Below, piece after piece: positions 1 through 9,994 of a stretch of DNA of 64,000 bases. This DNA comes from Andreprevotia sp. IGB-42. GTDB taxonomy: Bacteria; Pseudomonadota; Gammaproteobacteria; Burkholderiales; Chitinibacteraceae. Position 1 is the first letter of the stretch; every line of letters begins with the position of its first letter. The notes beneath the pieces are model-generated. The model did no database searches. It saw only the letters and a list, made by a program, of their open reading frames with translations, and was not told where the DNA came from. Position numbers and translations under genes: made by a program. The DNA lies in NCBI RefSeq assembly GCF_009848685.1, contig NZ_WXTX01000003.1:248001-312000 (forward strand), read 5' to 3'.

Positions 1-354
1 GGTGTTGCGCAAGCGGTCAATCGCCTTGGCCTCGTTGACGCCAACCGCCTTGTAGTAGCGCTCCACATCGATGATCTGCCATTTGATGAAGCTGTCCGCC
101 TTGACGTTCATCTTCTCGATGGTCTGGATGCGGGCGGGGCTTTGCGCATCGATGGTCTGGATACGGTTATCGAAATAACGTACCTCCTGCAGCAGCGGCA
201 CCTTGAAATTGAAACCCGGCGTCTTGATCACGCGCTTGGCTTCAGAAAACTGGAAGATCACTGCGGACTGGCGCTGGTCGACGGTAAAGAACGACAGGCT
301 CAATACAAACAGCACCACCAGGATGACAGCAAGAGTAGGAAGAATGCGGTTCAT
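1..354 (-). CDS. hflC: HflC, FtsH protease modulator (N-terminal part, cut by window edge)
   Basis: The first 118 residues of HflC are present; the rest lies beyond the left edge. It opens with a membrane helix at about residues 5-24, followed by the start of the SPFH/band-7 domain (TVDQRQSAVIFQFSEAKRV, then KVPLLQEVRYFDNRIQT). HflC pairs with HflK to form a large inner-membrane cage facing the periplasm that regulates the FtsH protease. The ATG at 354 is 13 bases after the end of hflK and is preceded by a GGAGGAAAG ribosome binding site, so the two are translated from one message. The family is usually close to 290 residues, so about 40 percent is visible. Confidence 0.95.
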   Translation of the reverse strand, partial: MNRILPTLAVILVVLFVLSLSFFTVDQRQSAVIFQFSEAKRVIKTPGFNFKVPLLQEVRYFDNRIQTIDAQSPARIQTIEKMNVKADSFIKWQIIDVERYYKAVGVNEAKAIDRLRNT

Positions 355-367
355 GGTGCTTTCCTCC

Positions 368-1543
368 TTAGCGGCTATCGCGCTCGGAGCGCGAAGGAAT
401 CGGGTTGGCAGGGATCACAGGCGCAGCGGCAGCTTCCTGCGCAACGGTCTTGGGTGCTTCGGGCGCTGTTGCGGCATTGGCCTGCATCAGCTTGTCCAGC
501 GGCAGGTACAACAGGTTGCCACCGGCTTTCTGGTCAACCAGCAACTTGGTGGTGTTCTGGAACACCTGCTGCATGGTGTCGAGATACATGCGATCACGCG
601 TGACCTGCGGCGCCTTCGCATACTGCTCGGCCACCTGCTTGAAGCGGGAAGCATCACCTTCGGCACGCGCCACGACCTGCTGCTTGTAGCCCAGTGCCTC
701 TTCGTTCAGACGTGCGGCCATACCGCTGGCGCGCGGTACCACGTCGTTGGCATAGGCTGTGCCTTCGTTGATCAGACGTGCCTTGTCCTGACGCGCCTTG
801 ACCGCGTCGGAGAACGACGCCTGCACATCGTTGGGGGGCTGCACATCGGAAATGTTGACCCGGGCAATCTGGATGCCGGTGCCATATTTATCCAGCAACT
901 CCTGCATCAACTCCTTGGTGTCTTCACCGATCTTGCCGCGGCCTTCGTTCAGCACGAAGTCCACCTTGTTCTTGCCAACCACTTCACGGATCGACGTTTC
1001 CGCCGCCTGCTTCACCAGATCGTTACCCAGCGTCTCGCGCGTCTGCTCGATGCTGCGGTTGTTGAACAGGAAGTCCTTGGCGGATTTGAGCGTGTACTGG
1101 ATTTCCAGCTGGATCTCGATCAGGTTCTGGTCACCCGTCAGCATCATCGCTTCATCCTGGCCAGCACCCGCCTGGGCGGCGGTGCCCACTTCCAGGCTAC
1201 GGATTTCAGTAACGTTGACGATTTCGCGGCGCTCGATCGGCCAAGGCAGATGCCAGTGCAGGCCAGAATTTTCCACCGTGCCTGCATAACTGCCAAAGCG
1301 CGTGATCACGGCGTTTTCACGCTCATCAACCACGTAAAAGCCAGAAGCGGCCCAAAGCACCACCAGCACACCAACGACGATACCTGCGCCCGCAGCACCG
1401 GCATTGCCGCGATCAGGCTGCGGGTTGTTATTGCCATTGCTGCCAAACAGGCCGGAAAGTTTGTTTTTGACGTTACGGAAGATATCGTCGAGGTCCGGTG
1501 GGCCATTACGGCGGCCACCCCACTGCGGATCGTTCTGGCTCAT
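368..1543 (-). CDS. hflK: HflK, FtsH protease modulator subunit
   Basis: This is a 391-residue SPFH/band-7 protein that forms the HflKC complex around FtsH. The N terminus is Gly/Asn/Pro-rich and cytoplasmic (QWGGRRNGPPDLDDIFR), followed by a short region, one membrane helix at about residues 50-72 and the band-7 domain (YVVDERENAVITRFG). A long helical stretch and an Ala-rich tail follow. The start ATG overlaps the stop of hflX by four bases (ATGA), which implies translational coupling. hflC follows after 13 bases. Length and domain order match the family. Confidence 0.97.
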   Translation of the reverse strand: MSQNDPQWGGRRNGPPDLDDIFRNVKNKLSGLFGSNGNNNPQPDRGNAGAAGAGIVVGVLVVLWAASGFYVVDERENAVITRFGSYAGTVENSGLHWHLPWPIERREIVNVTEIRSLEVGTAAQAGAGQDEAMMLTGDQNLIEIQLEIQYTLKSAKDFLFNNRSIEQTRETLGNDLVKQAAETSIREVVGKNKVDFVLNEGRGKIGEDTKELMQELLDKYGTGIQIARVNISDVQPPNDVQASFSDAVKARQDKARLINEGTAYANDVVPRASGMAARLNEEALGYKQQVVARAEGDASRFKQVAEQYAKAPQVTRDRMYLDTMQQVFQNTTKLLVDQKAGGNLLYLPLDKLMQANAATAPEAPKTVAQEAAAAPVIPANPIPSRSERDSR

Positions 1544-2652
1544 GTAGTCTCGTTTTCCTCGCTGGATTGGCTCATTGCTTCGACCAGAGCGGCGCGCAGC
1601 AAGTCTAGTCCTTCCCCACGCATAGCGCTGACACGCACGGCATGGATTTTACCATACTCATCCCGCTCTACTGCGGGCTGCCCGTCCTTCAGGTCAATCT
1701 TGTTCCAGACCATCAATTGCGGAATCCGTTCCGCATCAATTTCACCCAGTACGTAATTTACAGCTTCAACCTGTGCTTCACGCATCGGATGATTCACATC
1801 CACCACATGCAAAAGCAGATCCGCATGGATGGTTTCTTCAAGGGTGGCGCGAAACGCCGCCACCAGGGTATGAGGCAGATTGCGGATAAACCCGACGGTA
1901 TCGGATATCACCACCGAATGCTCGGCATCCAGAAACAATTTGCGTGACGTGGTATCGAGCGTGGCAAATAACTGATCCGCTGCATATATCTTGGCTTTGG
2001 TCAGCGCATTAAACAATGTCGATTTACCGGCATTGGTATAACCGACAATGGAAACGCTGTATTCACCGCGCCGCACCCGCGCCTTGCGCTGGGTGGCACG
2101 CTGCTTTTGCGCAATCACCAGTTGCTCGCGCAACCGCTTCACGCGGATACCGATCAGCCGGCGGTCGGTTTCCAGCTGGGTTTCACCCGGGCCGCGCATG
2201 CCGACACCGCCTTTCTGCCGCTCCAGGTGGGTCCAGCCACGGATCAAGCGCGTCTGGATATGCGCGAGCTGCGCCAGCTCCACCTGCAGCTTGCCCTCCG
2301 CCGTGCGTGCACGCTGGGCAAAGATATCCAAGATCAGCGTGGTGCGGTCGAGCACGCGGCATTGCAACTTGCGCTCCAGGTTGCGCTCTTGCGCCGGTGA
2401 CAGCTGGTGATTGAAAATCACCATGTCCGCACCATGCGCCCGCACTACTTCGCCGATCTCATCCACCTTGCCTGAACCGGCAAAATAGGCTGGATCGGGA
2501 CGGGCGCGCTTGCCCTCCACAATGGCCAGCGGTGCCACGCCGGCACTTTCCACCAGTTGTACGAATTCATCGACACCATCGCGATAATCCGGCTCGTTGA
2601 AATCGAGACAGACCAGCACCGCGGCATCACCACCTTTGTGGCGTTCAAACAT
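1540..2652 (-). CDS. hflX: GTPase HflX (ribosome-splitting)
   Basis: This is a 370-residue TRAFAC GTPase. It has an N-terminal HflX domain containing the conserved GSGKVDEI-like and FNHQLSPAQERNLE segments, then a coiled linker (GPGETQLETDRR). The G domain has G1 GYTNAGKSTLFN, G3 DTVGFI and G4 NKID. Family members bind the 50S subunit and split or rescue stalled ribosomes, especially under heat stress. The gene sits between hfq and hflK as in enterobacteria, but an intrinsic terminator lies between hfq and this gene. The ribosome binding site before the ATG is weak. Confidence 0.96.
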   Translation of the reverse strand: MFERHKGGDAAVLVCLDFNEPDYRDGVDEFVQLVESAGVAPLAIVEGKRARPDPAYFAGSGKVDEIGEVVRAHGADMVIFNHQLSPAQERNLERKLQCRVLDRTTLILDIFAQRARTAEGKLQVELAQLAHIQTRLIRGWTHLERQKGGVGMRGPGETQLETDRRLIGIRVKRLREQLVIAQKQRATQRKARVRRGEYSVSIVGYTNAGKSTLFNALTKAKIYAADQLFATLDTTSRKLFLDAEHSVVISDTVGFIRNLPHTLVAAFRATLEETIHADLLLHVVDVNHPMREAQVEAVNYVLGEIDAERIPQLMVWNKIDLKDGQPAVERDEYGKIHAVRVSAMRGEGLDLLRAALVEAMSQSSEENETT

Positions 2653-2797
2653 GCATTACTCTTTTCTCGGGAATCTTTGGCGGCTGGCACAAGGCCGGGC
2701 TGGCATTGCAGCAGTGACGCCGGGCAAGGTATAGATGAGGCAGAATCTCCGGATCACAAGAGAGGCTGGCAGCGCGGCGTTGCACGGGCATCAATAG

Positions 2798-2825
2798 AAA
2801 ACCCCGGCATTACTGCCGGGGTTTT
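2798..2825 (-). terminator. Intrinsic terminator between hfq and hflX
   Basis: A perfect inverted repeat with 12-base arms (AAAACCCCGGCA / TGCCGGGGTTTT) and a TTAC loop lies 19 bases after the hfq stop. Read on the minus strand it ends in TTTT followed by a mixed tract. The A/T arms make it symmetrical, so it could work in both directions. It would end most hfq transcripts before hflX. Read-through, or a promoter in the 145 bases up to the hflX start, would then feed hflX-hflK-hflC. Confidence 0.8.
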
Positions 2826-2844
2826 CACGCAACAGGCTTGCGGA

Positions 2845-3108
2845 TCAGGCTTCGCCTTCCGGCGCGACACTGGCGTGCTGCGGGTTTTCATGCGGGATCG
2901 TGACCGGGCGCGAAGGCACCACGGTAGAAATGGCATGTTTGTAGACCATCTGGGTTACGTTGTTGCGCAACAGCACCACGTATTGGTCGAACGACTCGAT
3001 CTGGCCTTGCAGCTTGATGCCATTGACGAGATAGATGTAGACCGGCACGTGCTCTTTACGCAGCACATTCAGGAATGGATCCTGCAGCATTTGCCCCTTG
3101 GCACTCAT
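2845..3108 (-). CDS. hfq: RNA chaperone Hfq
   Basis: This 87-residue Sm-like protein forms hexamers that pair small RNAs with mRNAs. The Sm1 region ([22 protein letters not shown]) and the Sm2 signature ([14 protein letters not shown]) are intact. The YKHAIST motif lines the distal/proximal pore used for A-rich and U-rich RNA. The C-terminal tail is short (about 20 residues, ending PEGEA), as is usual in betaproteobacteria. It has its own promoter-like sequence upstream and is followed by a strong hairpin terminator, so it can be expressed apart from hflXKC. Confidence 0.98.
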   Translation of the reverse strand: MSAKGQMLQDPFLNVLRKEHVPVYIYLVNGIKLQGQIESFDQYVVLLRNNVTQMVYKHAISTVVPSRPVTIPHENPQHASVAPEGEA

Positions 3109-3158
3109 ATTGTTGTTCTCCGATGCATTGTTATTGGTAAGACAGCAGCACGCTTACG

Positions 3159-3187
3159 CTTATAGTATAAATCCCGAACCCTGCCAA
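3159..3187 (-). promoter_or_regulatory. Candidate sigma-70 promoter for hfq
   Basis: On the minus strand TTGGCA (3187-3182) is followed after 17 bases by TATAAG (3164-3159); each hexamer matches the consensus at five of six positions. The -10 ends about 50 bases upstream of the hfq ATG and lies downstream of the der stop codon. The -35 overlaps a small hairpin (CCTGCC-AATA-GGCAGG, 3180-3195). This is a sequence match only. Confidence 0.5.
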
Positions 3188-3225
3188 TAGGCAGGATTAC
3201 CGATGCGCTAAGCGATGCTGCTGGA

Positions 3226-4587
3226 TCATTTCTCGCGCCGGCCCGGGTGGACCATCTTGCGCGGCACCTTCTTGTCGTCGTACGGATTGCCACTGAGCTT
3301 GTACTGAACACGTAGCGGCGTACCCTGCAGCTTGAACATTTTCATGAACGTGTGCTCCAGGTAACGCCAATACGAAGCAGGCACTTTCTCCAGCGCATTG
3401 CCATGCACGATCACCACCGGCGGGTTGCTGCCCCCCTGGTGCGCATAGCGCATTTTCGGGCGGACCTTGCCGATCAGCGGCGGCTGCTGGCGTTCGATGG
3501 CCAGTTGCAGCGCATTGGTCAGTTTCGGTGTGGCAATCTTGATCATTGCAGCGGTATAGGCCTGATCAATGGACTTGAACAGATCAGTGACGCCCGCACC
3601 ACGCAACGCTGAAATATAGTGGAATTTGGCGAAATCCAGAAAGCTCAGTTTGCGATCGATTTCACGCTTGATGCGATCACGCTGCTCTTGGTTGGCCGCA
3701 TCCCATTTGTTGACCGCCACCACGAGCGCGCGGCCGGTTTCCAGCACGAAGCTGGCTACGCGCGCGTCCTGATCCGAGACCTCCTGCGTAGCATCGAGCA
3801 CCAGCACCGCCACATTGGCATCCTCGATCGCCTGCATGGTCTTGATCACCGAGAATTTCTCGATCATCTCGGTGACCTTGCCGCGCTTGCGCACGCCAGC
3901 GGTATCGATGATGGTGTACGGCTTTTCGCCATGCTCGAAATCGATATACACCGAATCGCGCGTGGTGCCCGGCTGGTCGAATGCAATCACGCGCTCTTCG
4001 CCCAGCACCGCATTCACCAGCGTGGACTTGCCCACGTTGGGGCGGCCGACGATGGCAAACTTGGGGTGATCGGATTCGCCATCATCCTCGGGCACTTCGA
4101 AGCGTTCCAGCACCTCGTTGAACAGGTCGCGTACGCCTTCGCCATGACTGGCGGAAATGGCAACCGGATCGCCCAGGCCCAGCTCGTAGAAATCCGCGGT
4201 AACGACGGCGCGCTGCATGCCTTCGACCTTGTTGACCGCCACCCATACCGGGCGATCGATCTGGCGCAAGCGCTGCGCGATGATCTTGTCCTGCGGGGTG
4301 ATGCCGACGCGGCCATCAACGATGAACACGATGGCATCGGCCTCGTCCACCGCTTGCAGCGTCTGGCGGGCCATTTCGAACATGATGCCTTCGTCGACTA
4401 CCGGCTCGAAACCGCCGGTATCGACGACAAAGTACGGCTTTTCGCCCACCCGGCCATGGCCATAGTGGCGATCCCGGGTCAGGCCCGGCTGGTCGGCCAC
4501 CAGCGCATCGCGCGTCTTGGTCAGCCGGTTGAACAACGTCGATTTGCCGACGTTGGGGCGTCCGACCAATGCAATTGTGGGTTTCAT
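3226..4587 (-). CDS. der: Ribosome biogenesis GTPase Der (EngA)
   Basis: This 453-residue protein has two tandem G domains, each with the P-loop [10 protein letters not shown] (about residues 8-17 and 184-193), DTGGF/DTAGV switch motifs and NKV/NKWD specificity motifs. A C-terminal KH-like domain follows and ends in a basic tail. It is essential for maturation of the 50S subunit. It lies directly downstream of bamB, as in many proteobacteria, with a 10-base gap, and just upstream of hfq. Length and layout are normal. Confidence 0.98.
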   Translation of the reverse strand: MKPTIALVGRPNVGKSTLFNRLTKTRDALVADQPGLTRDRHYGHGRVGEKPYFVVDTGGFEPVVDEGIMFEMARQTLQAVDEADAIVFIVDGRVGITPQDKIIAQRLRQIDRPVWVAVNKVEGMQRAVVTADFYELGLGDPVAISASHGEGVRDLFNEVLERFEVPEDDGESDHPKFAIVGRPNVGKSTLVNAVLGEERVIAFDQPGTTRDSVYIDFEHGEKPYTIIDTAGVRKRGKVTEMIEKFSVIKTMQAIEDANVAVLVLDATQEVSDQDARVASFVLETGRALVVAVNKWDAANQEQRDRIKREIDRKLSFLDFAKFHYISALRGAGVTDLFKSIDQAYTAAMIKIATPKLTNALQLAIERQQPPLIGKVRPKMRYAHQGGSNPPVVIVHGNALEKVPASYWRYLEHTFMKMFKLQGTPLRVQYKLSGNPYDDKKVPRKMVHPGRREK

Positions 4588-4597
4588 TTTTCTACTC

Positions 4598-5737
4598 TTA
4601 CTTCACTTTCAAGGCGTATACATTGCCGGATTGGGTTTGAACGAGCAGCTTGCCGTCCAGCACTTGCGGTGCGGCAGCAATGCGACTGCCGTCGGTGGCA
4701 AGCTGACTGACAAAGCTGCCGTCCTCGGGGTTGAGCAGGTGCACATAGCCTTGGTAATCAGCAACGGCAACCTGGCCATTGATGACAGCAGGCGTACCTA
4801 CGCCGCGCGCGGCCAGTTTGTCCTGACGCCACAGGCTGCGGCCACTGGTACGCTCGAATGCCTGTATGGCGCCGTCGGCAGCCACGAGATAAACGCGCGC
4901 TTCATCCATTGCCACGCCGGAAAAGCTGGACGCTTCGCGCGACCAGATCAGGCTGCCGTTCAGTACGTTGAAACAACTCACCCGGCCCTGATAAGCCGCT
5001 GCGCAGGTGACATTGCCGTTGACTGCCGGGGCGGCAACCACATCCGATACGCGCTCCAGTTCGGTGGCGCCGCGTGGCAGCGATACCGGGCTATCCCACA
5101 ACACACGGCCATCAGCCACGCCCAGCGCAACCAGGCGTCCACCTGCCAGCCCGGCCAATGCAGTACCTTCCACCACAGTCAATGGCGCGAAGTTGCGCAA
5201 GGTCAGCGCCGGCAACTGGCGCTGGAACTGCCAGACCTTGGTACCGTCGCTGCTGGACAGGCCGGTAATACGGCCATCACCAGTGCGCACCATCACGGTA
5301 TTCTGGGCAATCGCAGGCGGCGCGATGATTTCGCTGGAGAGCTGGATTTTCCAGCGCGGCTTGCCATCCGTAGCAAACGTCAGCAACTCACCCTTGAGCG
5401 TACCAACCGCAATCAGGCCATCACCCGCGCCAACGCCACCGGCAATGTCGCTATCGAGCTGAACCTGCCAGTCGCGTGCGCCAGTGCTCAGCCGCAACAG
5501 CGCCAGCGTATTCTTGGCACCGGCAACCACCAGCTTGTCATCACCCAAGCGCGCGGGCAGGAAACGGTATTGGGTCCCTCCCCCTACCGAACTGTGCCAC
5601 AGCACATTGGCACTGACCGTATTCTGAACAACCGGCAGCGGCGACGGCACCGGCGCGTTGCTGACCGTGCCGCAACCCGCCAGACCGAGCGCAACGGCAA
5701 CCAGCCCGGTACGCCATGCAGATCGCATCTTGCTCAT
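4598..5737 (-). CDS. bamB: Outer-membrane assembly lipoprotein BamB
   Basis: This 379-residue protein has a lipoprotein signal (LALGLAGC-like, with the acylated Cys near residue 22) followed by repeated PQQ-type beta-propeller blades ([49 protein letters not shown]). BamB is the scaffold lipoprotein of the BAM complex that inserts outer-membrane barrels; BamA is encoded at 50.8-53.1 kb in this same window. The start lies one base after the stop of the upstream TPR gene, so the two are co-translated. An ATG three codons further in is an alternative start. Confidence 0.96.
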   Translation of the reverse strand: MSKMRSAWRTGLVAVALGLAGCGTVSNAPVPSPLPVVQNTVSANVLWHSSVGGGTQYRFLPARLGDDKLVVAGAKNTLALLRLSTGARDWQVQLDSDIAGGVGAGDGLIAVGTLKGELLTFATDGKPRWKIQLSSEIIAPPAIAQNTVMVRTGDGRITGLSSSDGTKVWQFQRQLPALTLRNFAPLTVVEGTALAGLAGGRLVALGVADGRVLWDSPVSLPRGATELERVSDVVAAPAVNGNVTCAAAYQGRVSCFNVLNGSLIWSREASSFSGVAMDEARVYLVAADGAIQAFERTSGRSLWRQDKLAARGVGTPAVINGQVAVADYQGYVHLLNPEDGSFVSQLATDGSRIAAAPQVLDGKLLVQTQSGNVYALKVK

Positions 5738-5738
5738 A

Positions 5739-6365
5739 TCAACCGTTCCCCAGTGCTGCGAGTTTCACTTCCAGGTACTGATAGCTGGGAGCGCTCTTTT
5801 CCAGCTTGGCAATGGCCTGCTTGTAGGCATCGCGGGCGCCAGCGGCATCACCTTTTTCAACCAGCACATCACCACGAGCTTCGGCGAACAACGCCGTGGA
5901 TGCCTCTTCTTCACGGCCTTGCAATGCAGCCAGTGCTGCATCGTATTGCTTCATGTCCAGATTGACGGCAGCCAGACGCAGGCGCGCGGCATCGCGCAAG
6001 CCCGCTTCGTTGCCGTGGCCCAGTACCCATTGCAATTGCGTTTGCGCGGATTTGAAGTCACCCGAGCTGGCAGCAACCTTGGCGGCCAGCAACGTGGCCC
6101 GCGCGGCATAGCCTGTACCTCCGTATTGGCTTTGCAATTTCTCGACCTCGGCACGCAACTTGGGCAGATCATCCGCCATCAGTTCAGCCTTAGCGTAGAT
6201 TTCCGCAGCGGCTTCCGCCTCACTGGACTGATAAGCGTTCCAGCCAGCGTAGCCGGCATAGCCGACGAGGCCCGCTACAACGACTGCGGCCAGATACTTG
6301 CCCCAGTCTTGCCACCACGCCTTGAGCTCGGCGATTTGTTCTTGTTCTTGCAGATCGAATGCCAT
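5739..6365 (-). CDS. YfgM-like TPR protein (ancillary SecYEG translocon subunit)
   Basis: This 208-residue protein has a short cytoplasmic N terminus (LQEQEQIAELKAWWQDWG), one membrane helix at about residues 22-42 and a periplasmic helical TPR-type domain. The family (UPF0070/YfgM) associates with SecYEG and the chaperone PpiD in E. coli. The motif order and the position between hisS and bamB match yfgM exactly. A one-base gap to bamB suggests coupling. Confidence 0.9.
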   Translation of the reverse strand: MAFDLQEQEQIAELKAWWQDWGKYLAAVVVAGLVGYAGYAGWNAYQSSEAEAAAEIYAKAELMADDLPKLRAEVEKLQSQYGGTGYAARATLLAAKVAASSGDFKSAQTQLQWVLGHGNEAGLRDAARLRLAAVNLDMKQYDAALAALQGREEEASTALFAEARGDVLVEKGDAAGARDAYKQAIAKLEKSAPSYQYLEVKLAALGNG

Positions 6366-6419
6366 TTTTCGTGATCCTTGCGGCCTTGAGGCAACGCATT
6401 GAAGTGGAATGCTGCCGGA

Positions 6420-7712
6420 TTATGCCGCAGCGAGGATTTGCGCCGCCAGCTCCGCTTGCGGCAAGGTAATTTGTTCACCACCGTTTTCGCCGGTCAAGCG
6501 TTTGAGATTGGCGCTGCCAGCCTCCGCTTCCGACTCGCCGATCACTACGGCAAAACGCGCACCTGAAGCATCGGCCTTCTTGAATTGTGACTTGAAACTG
6601 CCGCCACCGGCGTGCATGACCACTTTGAGCCCTGCAGCGCGCAGCATGCGTGCCACGGCAAATGCCGCCCGGCTGGCTGCATCGCCGTCGTTGATCAGGT
6701 AGACATCGGGGGCATTGACCGGAACAGCAATGGCCTGCGCTTCCAGCAACAGCAGCAGGCGCTCGAGGCCGATACCGAAGCCGACACCCGGGCAGGGCTT
6801 GCCACCCAGTTGCTCGACCAGGCCATCGTAACGCCCCCCGGCAGCCACTGTTGCCTGCGCACCCAACTCGGTGGTGGTCCACTCGAACACGGTGCGGTTG
6901 TAATAATCGAGGCCGCGCACCAGCCGGTCATTCAGCGTGTAGGCAATACCGGCATCATCCAGCAAGGTACGCACACGATCGAAATGCGCGCGTGTTTCCT
7001 CACCAAGGAAGTCGGCCAGTCGCGGTGCATTTTCCGCCATTTCCTGCAGTGCCGGGTTCTTGGTATCGAGCACGCGCAGCGGGTTGGTATGCAGGCGGCG
7101 CTTGCCGTCTTCATCCAGGATATCCACGAATTTTTCCAGATAAGCGATCAGCTCGGCACGGTGTGCGGCACGCTCGGCGGTATCGCCCAGCGAATTGAGC
7201 TCCAGCTTGAGGCCAGTCAGGCCAAGACGCTGCCACAGATCGGCCAGCATGGCGATCAGCTCGGCATCCACTTCCGGACCGGCAAAACCGAATGCCTCCA
7301 CGCCTACCTGATGGAACTGGCGATAACGGCCCTTCTGTGGCCGTTCATGCCGGAACATCGGGCCCGTATACCATAGCCGTTGTGTCTGGTTATACAGCAG
7401 GCCATGCTCGATGCAGGCGCGCACGCAACCGGCGGTACCCTCGGGGCGCAGCACCAGTTGATCACCATTCAGGCTGTCCTCGAACGCGTACATTTCCTTT
7501 TCAACGATGTCGGTATGTTCGCCAACGCCGCGCACGAACAACGACGTGAACTCCAGAATCGGGGTACGCAATTGCTCATATCCGTAACTGGCCAACCAGT
7601 CGCGCGCGATCGCTTCAAAATGCAGCCAGACAGGCGTGGGAATCGGTGCTGCCTTGCTTGCAATGGGCAGAGCATCATTCATACCCTTGATGCTCTGGAT
7701 GGTTTTACTCAT
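6420..7712 (-). CDS. hisS: Histidine--tRNA ligase
   Basis: This 430-residue class II aminoacyl-tRNA synthetase carries motif 1 near [11 protein letters not shown], motif 2 around [17 protein letters not shown] and [21 protein letters not shown], and the histidine-specific segments [15 protein letters not shown] and [15 protein letters not shown]. The C-terminal anticodon-binding domain is intact. It sits in the conserved order ispG-hisS-yfgM-bamB. It starts with ATG at 7712 after a modest AGG ribosome binding site. Confidence 0.98.
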   Translation of the reverse strand: MSKTIQSIKGMNDALPIASKAAPIPTPVWLHFEAIARDWLASYGYEQLRTPILEFTSLFVRGVGEHTDIVEKEMYAFEDSLNGDQLVLRPEGTAGCVRACIEHGLLYNQTQRLWYTGPMFRHERPQKGRYRQFHQVGVEAFGFAGPEVDAELIAMLADLWQRLGLTGLKLELNSLGDTAERAAHRAELIAYLEKFVDILDEDGKRRLHTNPLRVLDTKNPALQEMAENAPRLADFLGEETRAHFDRVRTLLDDAGIAYTLNDRLVRGLDYYNRTVFEWTTTELGAQATVAAGGRYDGLVEQLGGKPCPGVGFGIGLERLLLLLEAQAIAVPVNAPDVYLINDGDAASRAAFAVARMLRAAGLKVVMHAGGGSFKSQFKKADASGARFAVVIGESEAEAGSANLKRLTGENGGEQITLPQAELAAQILAAA

Positions 7713-7760
7713 TGATCTGAACCTGTTGGAATTGAAAACGGCCGGTGCAATACCGCCCGT

Positions 7761-9038
7761 CTACACGACTTTCAATGGAATGGTCTTGCTGGCGACATCG
7801 CGGCGCTTGGCGCCCGCTGCCCCATAATTCGTCTTGACGTAGTCCTCGACCAGCGCCTGGAACTCGACGGCCACCTGCTCGCCCTTGAGCGTCACGGTCT
7901 TCTGGCCGTCCACATACACCGGACACACCGGTACCTCACCCGTGCCCGGCAGGCTGATGCCGATATCAGCCAGCTTGGATTCGCCCGGGCCATTCACCAC
8001 ACAGCCCATCACCGCCACTTTCATTTCCTCGACGCCCGGATACGCCTCACGCCAGATCGGCATCTGCACCCGCAGGAAATCCTGGATATCGCGTGCCAGT
8101 TCCTGGAATACGGTCGAGGTGGTACGGCCACAGCCCGGACACGCCGTCACCAGCGGGGTAAAGCTGCGCAAGCCCATGGTCTGCAGCAGTTCCTGGCCAA
8201 CGATCACTTCCTTGGTGCGATCGCCACCCGGCTCTGGCGTGAGCGAGATGCGGATGGTATCGCCGATGCCTTCCTGCAGCAGCACGGCCAGTGCGGCGCT
8301 GGATGCCACGATGCCCTTGGACCCCATGCCGGCCTCGGTCAGCCCCAGGTGCAGCGGAAAATCGCAACGTGCAGCCAGATCGCGGTACACCGCGATCAGG
8401 TCCTGCACATGCGAGACCTTGCACGACAGGATGATCTTGTCGGCAGACAGGCCCCAGCCGATGGCCTGCTCGGCCGATTCCAGCGCAGACAGGATCAGTG
8501 CTTCGCGCATGATGGCCTCCACCGGCAGCGGCTGTGCGCGCCTGGCGTTTTCATCCATCAACCGGGTGGCCATGGCCTGATCGAGTGAGCCCCAGTTCAC
8601 GCCGATGCGTACCGGCTTGTTGTATTCGATGGCCTTTTCGATCATGTAGGCGAATTTTTCGTCGCGCTTGCTGCCCTTGCCCACGTTACCGGGGTTGATG
8701 CGGTATTTGGCCAGCGCCTCGGCGCAGTCCGGGTAATCGCGCAGCAGCCGATCGCCGTTGTAGTGGAAATCGCCGACGATGGGCACCTTGCAGCCCCAGT
8801 TCTCCAGCTTGGACTTGATGGTGGCCACCTGCGCGGCCGCCTCCGGGCTGTTCACGGTAATGCGTACAGCTTCCGATCCCGCTCGCCACAGCTCGAAGAT
8901 CTGCCGCGCGGTGCCTTCGGCATCGACGGTATCGGTGTTGGTCATCGACTGGATCATCACCGGATGATCGCTGCCAACCCAGACATTGCCGACCTGGACC
9001 TGGCGGGTCTGGCGGCGCGGAATAATGAGGTCACTCAT
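7761..9038 (-). CDS. ispG: 4-hydroxy-3-methylbut-2-en-1-yl diphosphate synthase (IspG/GcpE)
   Basis: This 425-residue enzyme catalyses the penultimate step of the MEP isoprenoid pathway. The TIM-barrel part starts [19 protein letters not shown] and contains QSMTNTDT. The [4Fe-4S] ligands are visible as CPGCGRTTS and GCVVNGPGE near the C terminus. dxr, another MEP gene, is at 54.5 kb in this window. The gene lies between rodZ and hisS as in E. coli. Confidence 0.98.
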   Translation of the reverse strand: MSDLIIPRRQTRQVQVGNVWVGSDHPVMIQSMTNTDTVDAEGTARQIFELWRAGSEAVRITVNSPEAAAQVATIKSKLENWGCKVPIVGDFHYNGDRLLRDYPDCAEALAKYRINPGNVGKGSKRDEKFAYMIEKAIEYNKPVRIGVNWGSLDQAMATRLMDENARRAQPLPVEAIMREALILSALESAEQAIGWGLSADKIILSCKVSHVQDLIAVYRDLAARCDFPLHLGLTEAGMGSKGIVASSAALAVLLQEGIGDTIRISLTPEPGGDRTKEVIVGQELLQTMGLRSFTPLVTACPGCGRTTSTVFQELARDIQDFLRVQMPIWREAYPGVEEMKVAVMGCVVNGPGESKLADIGISLPGTGEVPVCPVYVDGQKTVTLKGEQVAVEFQALVEDYVKTNYGAAGAKRRDVASKTIPLKVV

Positions 9039-9061
9039 GGCAATAGGGCTTCAATGGCTGC

Positions 9062-9994
9062 TTATTTCAGTTCCAACGTCGCCACGTCGGTCTTGGTATA
9101 GGTGGTGAGGTCAACTTGCTGGCCCCGCAGGTAAAGACGGGTTTTGGGCGCGTTGCCGATTTTTACCCGGTAAGGTGGCACGCCACCCACCACACGGCTT
9201 TCGCCCTGCTTGACGATTTCGGAGACCAGCTTGGTGCCATTGGCATCAAAAATCTGCACCCAGGAATCCGCCTCGGCCTGCAGGCGCAACTCGCCATTGC
9301 CCACCACCGCAGAAGCGGCGGCCTTGGGCGCACTGGCCCGGGCTGCGCTGGCGCTGCTGGCTACCGCCCTGACGGCAACCACTGCGGAAGCGGCGCTGGC
9401 TTCGGCAACCGCCGACGCCCCCACCACCGGTGCGGCTGAAGCAGCGCTGGCGTTGTCATTATCATCCATGCTGATGGTTGCCGCCTCGCTGGCCACCTCG
9501 GCCACCGCCACGACCGCAGAAGCGGCAGACGCCACTTGCGGCACATCCAGTTGCGGCGATACCGGCTGCTGCAAAAACCAGAATACCGCGCCTGCACCTA
9601 TGATCAAGCCGACCAGGATCACCAGCCACAGCTGGATTGCGCGGCCCGTGCCACTCCCCAGCGAGAAAGATTCTTCCTCGTGTACCTTGGGCAATGCGGT
9701 CTGCACGCGCTCGGCCGGCAGCCATGCAGACAGGTCTTCCAGAATGGGGGCCGGGTCAATTTCCAGCAGACGGGCATAGTTGCGCACAAAGCCGCGTGCA
9801 AAAGTATTGCCGGGCAGGCTGTCGAACGCATCGCGCTCGATGGCACTCACCTGCGTTTTCGTCAGCTTCAGCTGCTGGGCCGCCTGTTCTATGGTCAGGC
9901 CCATCTGCTCGCGGCGGGCTTTGAGGCGCGCGCCAACACTGACAGTCGTGGCACGATCCCGCAACGGGGTAGTTTCTTGCTCTGGTGGGGTCAT
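9062..9994 (-). CDS. rodZ: Cytoskeleton protein RodZ
   Basis: This is a 310-residue bitopic membrane protein linking MreB to the elongation machinery. It has an N-terminal Xre-like helix-turn-helix domain (residues about 20-85, VGARLKARREQMGLTIEQAA), a membrane helix at about 112-133, a long Ala/Val/Ser-rich low-complexity linker (about 145-225) and a C-terminal beta domain (GELRLQAEADSWVQIFDANG onward). The linker is strongly repetitive (ASAA-type). It overlaps the upstream pilF stop by four bases. The position before ispG matches other proteobacteria. Confidence 0.93.
   Translation of the reverse strand: MTPPEQETTPLRDRATTVSVGARLKARREQMGLTIEQAAQQLKLTKTQVSAIERDAFDSLPGNTFARGFVRNYARLLEIDPAPILEDLSAWLPAERVQTALPKVHEEESFSLGSGTGRAIQLWLVILVGLIIGAGAVFWFLQQPVSPQLDVPQVASAASAVVAVAEVASEAATISMDDNDNASAASAAPVVGASAVAEASAASAVVAVRAVASSASAARASAPKAAASAVVGNGELRLQAEADSWVQIFDANGTKLVSEIVKQGESRVVGGVPPYRVKIGNAPKTRLYLRGQQVDLTTYTKTDVATLELK

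Noticed and set aside
203-1756. 517-codon open frame on the plus strand
   Set aside because: It is antisense to hflK and the end of hflX. The amino-acid mix is Arg/His/Leu-heavy with no domain, as is usual for shadows of GC-rich genes.
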